A DNA stretch of 54,928 nt from an uncultured Bacteroidales bacterium (GTDB lineage Bacteria; Bacteroidota; Bacteroidia; Bacteroidales; UBA932): NCBI GenBank assembly GCA_945827785.1, contig CALZOR010000002.1, positions 1 through 54,928 on the forward strand. Reading direction: 5' to 3'. Made by a program: the position numbers and the translations under genes. Shown in pieces: positions 6,741-16,559 of the stretch (the first letter of the stretch is position 1; each line of letters begins with the position of its first letter). The notes beneath the pieces were generated by a model. It had not been told where the DNA came from. It did not search any database and saw only the letters and a list, made by a program, of their open reading frames with translations.

Positions 6741-7913
6741 ATGGAAAAATCAAAAGTATATTTCACCGACCTGAGGACAAAACCCGGAGCAGGCCTAATG
6801 ACCAAGATGATACGCCTTGTCAAGGCAGCCGGAATCGAGAACATTGACTTCGACGGTAAGTTCACGGCCATCAAAATCCATTTCGGAGAGCCCGGAAACC
6901 TTGCCTATCTACGTCCCAACTATGCAGCCGCACTGGTCGATTACCTCAGAACCCTAGGTGCAAAAGTATTCCTCACCGACAGCAACACCCTCTACTCCGG
7001 AGGCCGCAGCAATGCCGTCGATCACCTCAACGCCGCAATGAACAACGGATACAATCCGATTTCAGCTCATGCTAACGTCATCATTGCAGACGGACTTAAG
7101 GGAACGGAATACATCGAGATTCCTTTGGGAGGGGAGTATTGCAAGGCTCCTAAAATCGGAACTGCAATTGCAAATTCCGACATCATAATCTCAATGAACC
7201 ATTTCAAGGGCCATGAGCAGGCCGGCTTCGGAGGCGCCCTCAAAAACCTCGGCATGGGCAGCGCCAGCGTTGGCGGAAAACTTGAACTCCACTGTTCTTC
7301 GCAGCCTCAGATAGATAAGGAAGCTTGCACTGGTTGCGGGATGTGTGAAAAATATTGCAACCATGGAGCCATCTCAATGCAGGTATGCGAAGACGGCCGT
7401 CACAGGAAGGCATCAATTGACTATTCAAAATGCGTTGGCTGCGGTCAGTGCGTAGCTGTCTGCCAGCATAATGGTGCCGTAGTTGGAAGCAGCAGCACGG
7501 CAGAGGAACTCAACTACAAGATTGCAGAATATGCCAAGGCCGTCGTTCTTGACAAGCCGAATTTCCACATCAATTTCATCATGAATGTCTCGCCTGAGTG
7601 CGACTGCTGGAATCACAATGACGCGGCCATTGTTCCGGACCTCGGAATCGCAGCTTCCTTCGACCCTGTAGCCCTTGACTGCGCTTGTGCAGACATCGTC
7701 AATGCCGCACCAGCGATAGAGCAGGGGACACGCCTTGCAGACATGGCAGCCAGGGAGCATGAATCATGTAATTGCCACAACCACGCTCATGAAGACGGCA
7801 GCTTCAAAGACAAATTCCGCCGCATGCATCCTGATACCTGCTGGCAGGCCGGAATTGCACACGGCGAAAAAATTGGTCTCGGATCAGCCGCTTATGAACT
7901 GATTCGTATCTGA
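6741..7913 (+). CDS. DUF362 domain protein with two [4Fe-4S] clusters
   Basis: A 390-aa cytosolic iron-sulfur protein of unknown reaction. Residues 1-185 are a DUF362 domain (AIKIHFGEPGN, LTDSNTLYSGGR, SMNHFKGHEQAGFGGALKNL). A bacterial 2[4Fe-4S] ferredoxin domain follows, with CTGCGMCEKYC and CVGCGQCVAVC at about 194-238. The C-terminal part resumes DUF362-like sequence (FDPVALDCACADIVN) and contains extra Cys and His residues (CDCWNHND, CNCHNHAHE) that could bind metal. Proteins of this kind are common in anaerobes and presumed redox-active. Its stop codon abuts the stop of the convergent lipoprotein gene with no bases between, so no terminator separates them. Confidence 0.88.
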   Translation: MEKSKVYFTDLRTKPGAGLMTKMIRLVKAAGIENIDFDGKFTAIKIHFGEPGNLAYLRPNYAAALVDYLRTLGAKVFLTDSNTLYSGGRSNAVDHLNAAMNNGYNPISAHANVIIADGLKGTEYIEIPLGGEYCKAPKIGTAIANSDIIISMNHFKGHEQAGFGGALKNLGMGSASVGGKLELHCSSQPQIDKEACTGCGMCEKYCNHGAISMQVCEDGRHRKASIDYSKCVGCGQCVAVCQHNGAVVGSSSTAEELNYKIAEYAKAVVLDKPNFHINFIMNVSPECDCWNHNDAAIVPDLGIAASFDPVALDCACADIVNAAPAIEQGTRLADMAAREHESCNCHNHAHEDGSFKDKFRRMHPDTCWQAGIAHGEKIGLGSAAYELIRI

Positions 7914-10900
7914 TTATTTCCCGGTTTCCGAATCATTCCCGGTATTGTCGTCCGGACCGTTTCCGTTGTCAGAATCGTTCCCGGTATTGTCGTCAGAATC
8001 GTTTCCGTTGTTCGAACCGTTTCCAGACTCTGAATCTGGCTGATTATTGTCAGTTTCAGAGTCTTTGTTTCCTATTCCAAAGTCCTTCAGGTCAATGCTG
8101 AGTCCTTCAGGCAAAAGCATCTTCAGACTTGCCTGTACATAGGCATCTTTGTCCATCTGAATGTTGGAAGCGTCTCCCGAAGTCGCAGTAAAGGAAAGAA
8201 GGATTGCACTTAAATCGCTCAGGTCAGCCACCTCTCCAGCATGGAGAGAAATGTTCAGTGCAGTGATGACAGGCTCGCCGTCTGCCGAGCATGAGGCAAT
8301 CTGCTGCACAGGCTTGTTTTCCACAGGAATGACATTGCCTTCTGAATCAAGCAGGTCAATCTCCATTTCAAGAGCAAGAGGGAGCTGGTTTTCAACCTCA
8401 CCGGAGAGCACGACAGGGTTCTTCTGCAGAATCTTCCCGACATTTTCGCCAATGCCTTTGAGGGTGTCCCTGACAGTGATATTGAAGTCTTCTCCAAAAG
8501 CCAGAGGGCATACAAATGCGTAATCTACATCAAAGATGTAATCGGCATCAGGCTGAATCACGCTTTCTTTTGTCCCGTCTGTCAATGCGTTGAAATTGAT
8601 TTCCAGCTGGTCAGGAATTCTCTTGATCAAATCCTTTATCTTGTCATTCTTTATGAATGAATAGCCTTCAGGTTTTCCAGCCTGATTGCCTGCAACATAT
8701 ATCATGACACTGTCAGTTTCAGAAGCATCTGCTGCGCCATTGATTTCCAGGGATATGCTGAATTTTCCGTCTTCATCCCTGTTACCGTTTCTGACAGGTA
8801 CAATTTCTATAGAACCTTTGACCGGAATGCCCATATTGCTTCTCACTTTCAGTTTCAATGCAGGATTGGCGAGATCGAGACTGAAATTCTCCTCGGTCAA
8901 TATATCCGGAAGTCCTGCTATATTGAATCTCTGACTGTCCGTGCTGAGGTCATACTCGATTTTTCCGCGAATTTTAGAGAACCGGATTGAGTCGAGCTTG
9001 ACATTTATGTCAGCCTTGATATTGGTTCCGCTTATTGATGTGCCGATTTCCGGGTTCTTCACACCAATCTTTCCAGTCAAAACGACAGGCATTGTCAGGT
9101 CTTCTCCGCTGGCAAAGTCATAATCTGACAAGTCAATAGCCTTGATTGAAACAGGTTTTATGTCAAGTTTACCATCTTCAAATGTTCCAGTTATATTGAT
9201 CTTGTTGCCGTCCACCCTCTTGTCTGAAGGGTCAAGGCTTATTTCTTCTGGGAACATTACAACAAAGTCCGCCATCAATTCCCGTCCTTCTCCAAAATCA
9301 GGCATGCCTTCGACCTTGATGTCAAACTCAGCATTCACGTCATCAAAAATTGCTTCAGAAAGCCCCGAGATCCTCAGATCCGATGGTATACTTTCAGCTT
9401 TGATGAATGTCGCAATGAATCCCTCATTTATGTCGATTTTGAATTCCTCAAGCCTTACATTGGCGGCCTCGATAGACGGCATAGATAAAGTAATTCCGGA
9501 TTTTTTTGAATCTGCTCCTTTCAGCATCGAACCGAATACTGTACCTCCATTGAATACCATGCTGCCTTCAATATCGAATTCTCCGCTGATTGCAGATGTA
9601 CCATCATCCTGCCTTACAGGGCTGATGTACAATTTGTCGATTTCAAGCTCAATTTTCCTTGGGATATTATGAGTGAAACAGATTGTGTTCTCCTTGACAT
9701 CGTAGTCATACATGGAATCCACATTCTTGAATTTCATGAATTTCGGAAACCGGAACAGCATCCCCTGATTTCCCGGAACCGGATTGACGGATTCGGAAGG
9801 AATGTCAATGCTGATGTTAACCTTCGGATTTCCTTGCGGTGTCACGATGAATGTACCGAACTCTGAAAGGTCACCATCTATTGTCTGCTGGATTGTATGT
9901 TTGAAAGAGTCAAACTTGTTTTCGAATGTACCGATGACTGCTTTCCAGTCTTCAATCTCCAAATCAGACTCCATGCTGCTTGAAATTGTACAATCATCTT
10001 CAGGAGTCTGGGCGAAATCTGCTGAGTTCAGACCATTGCCGTTTATGACGAATTCAGCCGCAACCGATATGTTGTCAGACCATTTCACGACATTTGTACC
10101 CGCTATCGGCAATGGCAGATTCAATGCCTTGAATTCAAAGTTTTTTGAATATTCGTCTGTGAATTTCTGGCTGTAAACATTGAAAGAATTGCTTCCACTT
10201 GCAAGTGTTATTGCCTCTGGAATCTGGACAGAAAGCTGTTTCAGAACAACATTCAGTCCGTTGACCGGATTCTCCATCTTCATGTTCAGGGACAGTCTGG
10301 ATTCCGGAGTGAAAGTGATCTGGCTTATCTGCTTGATGTTGTCCGGAAGTGTCAGATTGTTTCTAAGGGAGATAGGTAAGTCATAATCGTTTTTTATGCT
10401 GGTGTCATCCAGATTGAATTTGGCTGATTCTATCCAGGCATCCTTGAAACTGATCTTTACTTCAATCCCAATCTTTCCGTCGAATACTAAAAGGGCATTT
10501 GAGCTAGTCATGATATCGGCAAATCCGACAACACCAGATAGCATGATTGAACCCGTCATAGGGTTTCCATTGTAGTTGATCTGCTCCAGATTGAATTCCG
10601 TAACACTGGTAAAACCATTGCTCTTATCCAGTGGTTTTGTAATTCGAATAGCATCGTCTAAAGTGTTTCCCTGATCGTCTGAGAGTCTGAACAGGCTTCC
10701 GGGTCTCAATGAGATTTCCGGGATTATCTGCCCCTCATTTATGAAACTGTGGTTGCTTGCCTTGATCTGTACTACCATCCTAGATGAAGGCTTCATCCGG
10801 ATGTCCCGGATTGAGGTAATGCTTTTGTTAGGACTATTAACTTCCAGTTGTATCTCAGCAGGTTTGTTTGCCAGATTCACTTTCGAAAGTGGCAGAGGCA

Positions 10901-11489
10901 CAAGCTCGCTTCCGGTAGCGTCGATCTTCGGGATATTCAGGGTAATTTCTTCAGCAATGACGGTTTTTCCAAGAGTTGAGGTCAAGTCAATCATCTGAAT
11001 GCTTTTTGCAAGTGCAAAAAGATTCATGTTAATGGTCTTCTCTTTTGCAATCTGGGGAATCCCGATTTCCTCATTGACATCCAAATCAAGATCAATGTCC
11101 TTGCTGATTTCAATTGCATCGACAGCTATGTTTCCGGCATCAAAGTCTCCAATTTCGAATTTCAGAGATTGTCGCATGTCAAAACCTTCAAATTTGAACA
11201 TTTCCTTGAAATTCGGAAGCTGATCCGCCAACTTCATCGTGTCCGAGATGCATAATGAAATACCATTTTCATCTGCGCTGATGATATTGTCCCCGGATTG
11301 GCTTAACAATTCGGATATTTTGATTTGTTTGGTACTTCCCAAAGGTAAAGCAAGTCCCTTCTGTGCAATGGTCACTTCCGTATTGAGATTGTTCATGTCA
11401 TATTCGTTGCGCACACATGAACACATTCCCACCACGGTCAGAATTACCAGAATACCTCTTGCAGCCTTGCTGATTTGTCCTGTTATCAT
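7914..11489 (-). CDS. Giant lipoprotein A, unknown function, with Asp/Asn-rich tail
   Basis: A 1191-aa protein I cannot assign to a named family. The N-terminus has a hydrophobic signal ending GMCSC, so Cys25 is probably lipidated after export. The next segment (NEYDMNNLNTEVTIAQKG, then LALPLGSTKQIK) is nearly identical to that of the paralogue at 12947-16399, and similarity continues to the far end (VQASLKMLLPEG). The body is rich in alternating polar/hydrophobic strands with repeated phrases such as IDINEGF, VDGNKINITG and LANPALKLK, suggesting a long stack of beta-domains. Unlike its paralogue it ends in about 50 residues of Asp/Asn/Gly/Ser repeats. It is the last gene of a three-gene unit, 33 bases after the DUF5723 gene. 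An envelope role with its neighbours is inferred. Confidence 0.8.
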   Translation of the reverse strand: MITGQISKAARGILVILTVVGMCSCVRNEYDMNNLNTEVTIAQKGLALPLGSTKQIKISELLSQSGDNIISADENGISLCISDTMKLADQLPNFKEMFKFEGFDMRQSLKFEIGDFDAGNIAVDAIEISKDIDLDLDVNEEIGIPQIAKEKTINMNLFALAKSIQMIDLTSTLGKTVIAEEITLNIPKIDATGSELVPLPLSKVNLANKPAEIQLEVNSPNKSITSIRDIRMKPSSRMVVQIKASNHSFINEGQIIPEISLRPGSLFRLSDDQGNTLDDAIRITKPLDKSNGFTSVTEFNLEQINYNGNPMTGSIMLSGVVGFADIMTSSNALLVFDGKIGIEVKISFKDAWIESAKFNLDDTSIKNDYDLPISLRNNLTLPDNIKQISQITFTPESRLSLNMKMENPVNGLNVVLKQLSVQIPEAITLASGSNSFNVYSQKFTDEYSKNFEFKALNLPLPIAGTNVVKWSDNISVAAEFVINGNGLNSADFAQTPEDDCTISSSMESDLEIEDWKAVIGTFENKFDSFKHTIQQTIDGDLSEFGTFIVTPQGNPKVNISIDIPSESVNPVPGNQGMLFRFPKFMKFKNVDSMYDYDVKENTICFTHNIPRKIELEIDKLYISPVRQDDGTSAISGEFDIEGSMVFNGGTVFGSMLKGADSKKSGITLSMPSIEAANVRLEEFKIDINEGFIATFIKAESIPSDLRISGLSEAIFDDVNAEFDIKVEGMPDFGEGRELMADFVVMFPEEISLDPSDKRVDGNKINITGTFEDGKLDIKPVSIKAIDLSDYDFASGEDLTMPVVLTGKIGVKNPEIGTSISGTNIKADINVKLDSIRFSKIRGKIEYDLSTDSQRFNIAGLPDILTEENFSLDLANPALKLKVRSNMGIPVKGSIEIVPVRNGNRDEDGKFSISLEINGAADASETDSVMIYVAGNQAGKPEGYSFIKNDKIKDLIKRIPDQLEINFNALTDGTKESVIQPDADYIFDVDYAFVCPLAFGEDFNITVRDTLKGIGENVGKILQKNPVVLSGEVENQLPLALEMEIDLLDSEGNVIPVENKPVQQIASCSADGEPVITALNISLHAGEVADLSDLSAILLSFTATSGDASNIQMDKDAYVQASLKMLLPEGLSIDLKDFGIGNKDSETDNNQPDSESGNGSNNGNDSDDNTGNDSDNGNGPDDNTGNDSETGK
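7917..8060 (-). repeat. Imperfect repeats encoding the D/N/G/S tail
   Basis: The 3' end of lipoprotein A contains repeated units such as CGTTCCCGGTATTGTCGTC (plus-strand reading), giving GNDSDDN/GNDSDNGN-type protein repeats. Repeat length is a multiple of three in the copies seen. Replication slippage could vary the tail length. Confidence 0.6.
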
Positions 11490-11522
11490 GAACTCGCTAT
11501 TTTATATTATGTTGATATAATG

Positions 11523-12932
11523 TTATTTACGATGCTTTGAACCGAGCATGAACGTAAGACCGAATCTCATGTTTGCCCATGCCTTGTCGACAGGAACATA
11601 ATATTTTGGCATTACATTGAAGAAAGTGTAATCGCTTCCGATAAAGAAATCGACACCACCCTTCGGGCTGAACTCTATTACCCATCCAAGCGTCTTCCAT
11701 GCATTGAGGAAAGACCAGTTGATTCCGAGGTTGAACCATTTGCAAGGGTTGAGGTTGTATGACAGAGTGAGTTCGTTAATGGTGCTTCTGCGCATGATTT
11801 TGGCGCTGTAAAGAAGTCCGACACTCATCTTGTCGTGCAGGAAAGGCATTTCCACACCTGCATAAATCTTCGGACATGTGCTCAGCCTGAAATCAGCGGC
11901 TTCTCCTTCCTGGAAATTGGCAAGTGCAAGGAAATCATTCTTTATCTCTTCGATAACGGCGTTGAAATCAGCATTTTCACCAAGACTTATGTCGCTCATT
12001 CCTGAGAATGAGGCACTTCCGCTTGATACAAGGTGCTGTACATCCTTGCTCTTGTAGAAAATTCCTCCAAGGTCAAGAGCTGAAAGCGAGATTGTAAGAC
12101 CGTCCACAGGGCAGCCGATGCTGAGTCTGTATTCTGCACCGAGGTCGAATGCAAATCCATATCCAGCAGGTGCTATCTTGGATAAGTCAGTTGTGAATGA
12201 AGGCATGTTTCCTGGCTCTGCTGCCGGAACAATTCTCAACAGAGGGGTTGCAATTGTTCCTGTAGCTTTTGAATTCACTGTCCATTTGTCCTGGCTCAAC
12301 TCAAGTGTTGATTCTCCCAGGTCAAGTCCTACACTTGCAGCTGAAACAAGGAATTTGAATTTTCCTCCGACCTTCAGTCCTTTCACAACTGACGAGAGGT
12401 CGCGGGAGTGTCCGATTGCAGCATACAGTGATGCATCTGCATACATATTGAAACCTTTGAGCGAATAGATGTTATCTCCAGCCCCCATGCCCTGTTTCAG
12501 GAGCATGAAGAAATCCTTAGGTATTCCGATTGAAGCATCCATCTGAAGTCCCAAGTCAAAACTCCAGAAGCTTTTTTCAGATGTATAGAAACCGAAATTG
12601 AGGATGTCAGTATTGAAATTGATGTCAACTCCGGGATATTTTGTGAGTTTGTTTTCAAATTCTTTTACAGTCACATTCTTATTAAGGAAGGTGTAGAGCT
12701 GTCCGTCTTTCGGAAACAGGAAACTTCCTGCTCCGATATTTCCATAGACTCCTACTCCTGTATTGGACAGGACAGGGATTCCGAAATAGTTGGAACGAGG
12801 CGAGAATGCAGGATTGAGCCTTGTCCTCATAAGTGAATTGTCAAGGAAATATGTTCCTGTAAGTGCCTGTGCAGAGACTGCCGAAATAGATAGAATTGCC
12901 GCTGCAAAAAGTGTAAATATCTTGTTTTTCAT
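11523..12932 (-). CDS. DUF5723-like outer-membrane beta-barrel protein
   Basis: A 469-aa exported protein, probably an outer-membrane beta-barrel. Residues 1-22 are a signal peptide (MKNKIFTLFAAAILSISAVSA), followed by GTYFLDNSLMRTRLNPAF, typical of the Bacteroidota DUF5723 family. The rest is glycine- and aromatic-rich with alternating strands, and the final residues (MRFGLTFMLGSKHRK) resemble a closing strand. Its gene lies 14 bases after one giant lipoprotein and 33 bases before the other, so all three are probably co-transcribed and co-functional. No activity is known for the family; the family name is from memory of its N-terminal signature. Confidence 0.75.
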   Translation of the reverse strand: MKNKIFTLFAAAILSISAVSAQALTGTYFLDNSLMRTRLNPAFSPRSNYFGIPVLSNTGVGVYGNIGAGSFLFPKDGQLYTFLNKNVTVKEFENKLTKYPGVDINFNTDILNFGFYTSEKSFWSFDLGLQMDASIGIPKDFFMLLKQGMGAGDNIYSLKGFNMYADASLYAAIGHSRDLSSVVKGLKVGGKFKFLVSAASVGLDLGESTLELSQDKWTVNSKATGTIATPLLRIVPAAEPGNMPSFTTDLSKIAPAGYGFAFDLGAEYRLSIGCPVDGLTISLSALDLGGIFYKSKDVQHLVSSGSASFSGMSDISLGENADFNAVIEEIKNDFLALANFQEGEAADFRLSTCPKIYAGVEMPFLHDKMSVGLLYSAKIMRRSTINELTLSYNLNPCKWFNLGINWSFLNAWKTLGWVIEFSPKGGVDFFIGSDYTFFNVMPKYYVPVDKAWANMRFGLTFMLGSKHRK

Positions 12933-12946
12933 AATGATTCCGCTTG

Positions 12947-15900
12947 TTATTTTTTACTGTTTGTAGTTCCCAATCCAAGATCTTTAAGGTCTGCGCTGAT
13001 TCCTTCCGGAAGCATGAGCTTCAGGCTGGCCTGAACGTATGACTCTTCATCAACCTGGACTCCTGCTGCATCGCCTGAAGTTGCCCTGAATGAAATCAGA
13101 AGTGACTCTAATTTGCTCAGGTCAGCATTCTTGCCAGCTTTGATTATAAGATCGAGAGGGGTGTTTACCGGCTCTCCTTCAGCGGTGCATGACTTGATTG
13201 TCTGCATAGGCTGAGGACCGTCGATTGCTATCACCTTGCCATCTGAGTCAAGCATGTCAATAGTAAGCTCAAGTTCAAGCGGAAGCTGGTTCTCGATATC
13301 TCCTTCCAACTGTATTGTGTTGTCTTTCAAGAATTTTCCTATTTCGCTGCCGATTCCCTTGAGGGTATCCTGATAGTTGAACTCGAATTTCTCGCCGAAT
13401 GCAAGAGGGCAGACGAATGCATACTGAATGTCAAATGAATATTTTGCGTCAGGGTTGATAACGCATTCTTTGTTTCCGTCAGTCTCTGCATTGAATGTGA
13501 TTTTGAGCTCGTCAGGAATGCGCTGAATAAGTGGACTTATGTTACTGCATTCTACGAATGTATATCCGACAGGCATTCCTACCTTGCTTTCTGCAATGTA
13601 GTACATCACACTGTCTTTCTTTGTGTAATCAGCCGTACCGTCGATTGTAAGCGAAAGCTCAATCTTGCCTGCTTCGTCTGCCACGCCCTTCCTGACAGGG
13701 GTGATGTTGACAGAGCCCTTCACAGGAATGCCCATATTGGTGACAGCTTTGAGTTTGAGTGCCGGATTTGCAATGTCGAGCGTCACGCCTTCGCCTGTGA
13801 TCATATCAGGAAGTCCTTCAAGCTTGATAACCTGGCTGTTGTCTTCGAGTTTGTACTCAATCTTGCCTTTGATGCTTGAGAACTTGATGTTCGCCAGAGA
13901 TGCATTGATATTTGCTTCGATGCTGCTCTCGAGTTCAGACAGATTGATTTCAGGATTCTGGACACTTATCTTGCCTTCAACCTTTATCGTATCCTTCAGA
14001 TCGGTCTTGAAATCATAGTCGCCCATGTTGATGGCAAGGACATCAATAGGCTGTACTGCAAGCACTCCTTTGTCAAATGTTCCACTGATTTTCAGTTTGT
14101 TGCCATCGACTCTGCTATCCTGCTGGTCGAGTACGAGCTGGTTAGGAATCGTAACTGTGAAGTCGGCTTTAAGGTCCTTTCCTTCTCCCATGTCCGGGAG
14201 GTTCTTGAGTGCAATGTCGAACTTCGCCTTGACATTGTCAAGAAGAGCCTCTGACAATTCCTTGATTTGGATTTCGGCAGGAATCTGGTCTGCCTTCACC
14301 AGAGTTGTAAGGAACTTCTCATTGATGTCTATCTTGAACTCTTCAAGATCAATGCTCTGCGCAGCAAGTGGAGGAACGGTTGCAGTGACTGAAATGTTGC
14401 TTTTTGAAAGTGCTTCGACATCGTTCTTGGAAACGGATCCTCCCTGGATGGTGATGCCTCCGTCAACGGTAAATGTACCTTTGATAGCACTCTTTCCGTT
14501 GTCTGCTTTCTCTGGAGAAACTACCAGCTTTTCTATTTCAAGATTGATGTTCTGTGGTATTGAATTCTTGATTGTTATGCTGTTTTTGCTCTTGTCGTAG
14601 TTGTATGCAGAGTTGACGTTCTTGAATTTGATGAATTCAGGGAAGGTCATGGTGATACCTCCGGCTGCCGGTGTAAAGTTGAGAGCAGTTTCAGGGAGCG
14701 CAAAGGCAATGTTGATTGCCGGAGTCCCTTTCGGAGTTATCGTGAACGTTCCGAAGTTTGAAATGTCACCATCGACAACCTGTTCAATGTCCTTCTTGAA
14801 TGTTTCGATGTTGTTGTCGAATGACTCGATTGTTGCATACCAGTTGCTGATTGACAATGTCGAATTTGCAGATGTAGTGATTGCACAATCATTGGCCTGG
14901 GTGGTAGGGAAGTTCGCACTGTTGATGCCGGTTCCGCTGATTTCCACTTTAGCTGCGATTGTTATGGTGTCATCCCATTTCACAATGCCTTCCGTAGGTG
15001 CAGGAAGTTTGATTTTCTGGATATAGAGAGACCTGTTGTAACCGCTGGTGAGATCCTTGTTTGTCTCTGTAACTGTTCCGTTCACGGCATTTTTCACTGT
15101 CATTGCTTCCGGGAAGCTGATGGCCAGTTCATTCATCTTGATTTTAAGGTTCCTGTCATTGATGTTTTTCATCTTGAGGTTCAGCCCTATTGATGAATTG
15201 TCAGTGAAAAGTACCTGGTCGATGCTTTTGACATGTTCAGGGAGACTGAATCCCTCTCCGAGAGACACCGGAACGCTGATGTTCTGATTTACACTGATTC
15301 CCGTGATGTCGAATGTCGCAGATTTGACTGATACATTAGAGAACTTGATGTCGAGAGTGACACCAATCTCGCCGTCAGCATCCTTCAATGCACTGGTACT
15401 GGTCTTGGAACCAGTCATCCCGAATGAGCCCTCAAGACTGATTATGGCTTTCTGTGGAACAACTCCGTTCAGGTTGATGGATTTGAGGTTGACCTTCCTG
15501 CTGATGGTGAAGTTGTTGCTTCCGTTCAGCATCTGGGACAGTTTGAGCGTTCCGTTCAGATTATTGCCGCTGTTGTCAGTGATCGTGAACAGGTTTCCGA
15601 GGTTGAGAGTGACGTCAGGATTCACGCCTCCTTCCTTGATGAACTCATGTCCGGTAAGCTTGAGCGACACTGTCATCTGGGCTCCGTCATTCAGAACAAT
15701 GTCCTTGATGTTGGAAATTGCCTCGTCCGGGCTGTCAAAATTGATTGTGACTTCTGACTCCTGTTTTGCAATGCTTTTTTCCTGGTCAGGAAGGTTTATA
15801 GGAGCATTGGGCACGTCTTTTAAGTCAGGCGGAATGGAAGGAAGGTCGAATGTCGCATTTGCGGACATATTCACATCTTCCAGACTGCTGCTCAAGTCAA

Positions 15901-16399
15901 TTCTCTTTACCTTGGATGCATATTCCCACAAACCGAGCTTGATTTCCTCATTTTTTGAAATCTCAGGAACGCTGATATTGGTGTCAAAGTTTCCACCTGC
16001 GGACACATCGTATGAAATTTTCATCCCGTCAATAGAAACATTGTCTGCGTTGAAATCTCCGATATTGAATGTCATGCTCTGATTGACATTGATGTCATCG
16101 AATTTCAGCATTTCACTGAATTTGGGGAGATTGTTTCCCAGTTCCATCGTATCGGCTATGCTGATTTCAAGACCATCTTCGCTTGATGAAATGAAATCAT
16201 CTCCTGCTTTTTTCAGGAGGTCCTTCACCTTAATCTGCTTAGTACTTCCCAGAGGGAGGGCAAGTCCTTCCTGGGCAATGGTAACCTCAGTGTTCAGATT
16301 GTTCAGATCATACTCTTTTTTCGCGCATGAGAACAATCCGGGCAGTGCAAGCGCCGATAGCAGCACCATTGTTGCCATTTTATTGTTCGTTTTTTTCAT
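12947..16399 (-). CDS. Giant lipoprotein B, paralogue of lipoprotein A
   Basis: A 1150-aa protein, first gene of the three-gene unit. The signal peptide ends LPGLFSC, giving a clear lipobox with Cys25. It is followed by EYDLNNLNTEVTIAQEG and LALPLGSTKQIK, shared with lipoprotein A. Matching segments run throughout, for example IDINEKF/IDINEGF, SRVDGNKLKISG/KRVDGNKINITG and YAFVCPLAFGE, showing an old duplication. It lacks the Asp/Asn tail and ends LGLGTTNSKK. An upstream ATG at 16426 exists, but the one at 16399 begins the signal peptide directly and is chosen. A -7 box about 80 bases upstream probably drives the unit. I recognise no catalytic motif; repeated beta-domains suggest a structural or transport role. 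Confidence 0.8.
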   Translation of the reverse strand: MKKTNNKMATMVLLSALALPGLFSCAKKEYDLNNLNTEVTIAQEGLALPLGSTKQIKVKDLLKKAGDDFISSSEDGLEISIADTMELGNNLPKFSEMLKFDDINVNQSMTFNIGDFNADNVSIDGMKISYDVSAGGNFDTNISVPEISKNEEIKLGLWEYASKVKRIDLSSSLEDVNMSANATFDLPSIPPDLKDVPNAPINLPDQEKSIAKQESEVTINFDSPDEAISNIKDIVLNDGAQMTVSLKLTGHEFIKEGGVNPDVTLNLGNLFTITDNSGNNLNGTLKLSQMLNGSNNFTISRKVNLKSINLNGVVPQKAIISLEGSFGMTGSKTSTSALKDADGEIGVTLDIKFSNVSVKSATFDITGISVNQNISVPVSLGEGFSLPEHVKSIDQVLFTDNSSIGLNLKMKNINDRNLKIKMNELAISFPEAMTVKNAVNGTVTETNKDLTSGYNRSLYIQKIKLPAPTEGIVKWDDTITIAAKVEISGTGINSANFPTTQANDCAITTSANSTLSISNWYATIESFDNNIETFKKDIEQVVDGDISNFGTFTITPKGTPAINIAFALPETALNFTPAAGGITMTFPEFIKFKNVNSAYNYDKSKNSITIKNSIPQNINLEIEKLVVSPEKADNGKSAIKGTFTVDGGITIQGGSVSKNDVEALSKSNISVTATVPPLAAQSIDLEEFKIDINEKFLTTLVKADQIPAEIQIKELSEALLDNVKAKFDIALKNLPDMGEGKDLKADFTVTIPNQLVLDQQDSRVDGNKLKISGTFDKGVLAVQPIDVLAINMGDYDFKTDLKDTIKVEGKISVQNPEINLSELESSIEANINASLANIKFSSIKGKIEYKLEDNSQVIKLEGLPDMITGEGVTLDIANPALKLKAVTNMGIPVKGSVNITPVRKGVADEAGKIELSLTIDGTADYTKKDSVMYYIAESKVGMPVGYTFVECSNISPLIQRIPDELKITFNAETDGNKECVINPDAKYSFDIQYAFVCPLAFGEKFEFNYQDTLKGIGSEIGKFLKDNTIQLEGDIENQLPLELELTIDMLDSDGKVIAIDGPQPMQTIKSCTAEGEPVNTPLDLIIKAGKNADLSKLESLLISFRATSGDAAGVQVDEESYVQASLKLMLPEGISADLKDLGLGTTNSKK

Positions 16400-16480
16400 A
16401 AGTATATGAATTTTAATAATTTGCAAATCATTATCAGTGTACTGGGATATCTGTCAACACCGATAGCACACACATTGTCA

Positions 16481-16488
16481 CAAAGTTA
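16481..16488 (-). promoter_or_regulatory. -7 box for the giant-lipoprotein unit
   Basis: CAAAGTTA reads TAACTTTG on the minus strand, matching TAnnTTTG. It would give a leader of about 75 bases before the lipoprotein B start at 16399. No -33 match was found. Confidence 0.45.
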
Positions 16489-16505
16489 GCTAAATAATCT
16501 GATAA

Positions 16506-16536
16506 TTTGATTTTTATTGTCGTATTTTTATATTTG
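16506..16536 (+). promoter_or_regulatory. M28 peptidase promoter
   Basis: TTTG (16506-16509), a 19-base spacer and TATATTTG (16529-16536) match the full Bacteroidota vegetative promoter consensus. Transcription would start near 16543, 17 bases before the ATG. Confidence 0.75.
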
Positions 16537-16559
16537 CACTATCAAAAAAAATATCATAG

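Noticed and set aside
7917..8060. Possible CRISPR-like repeat array
   Set aside because: The repeats are in frame inside a coding sequence, contiguous and without unique spacers; no cas genes are present.
15303..16082. 260-codon plus-strand open frame, with several similar ones, opposite the giant lipoproteins
   Set aside because: These are long antisense shadows caused by codon bias of the lipoprotein genes; Ser/Leu-rich with no domain.
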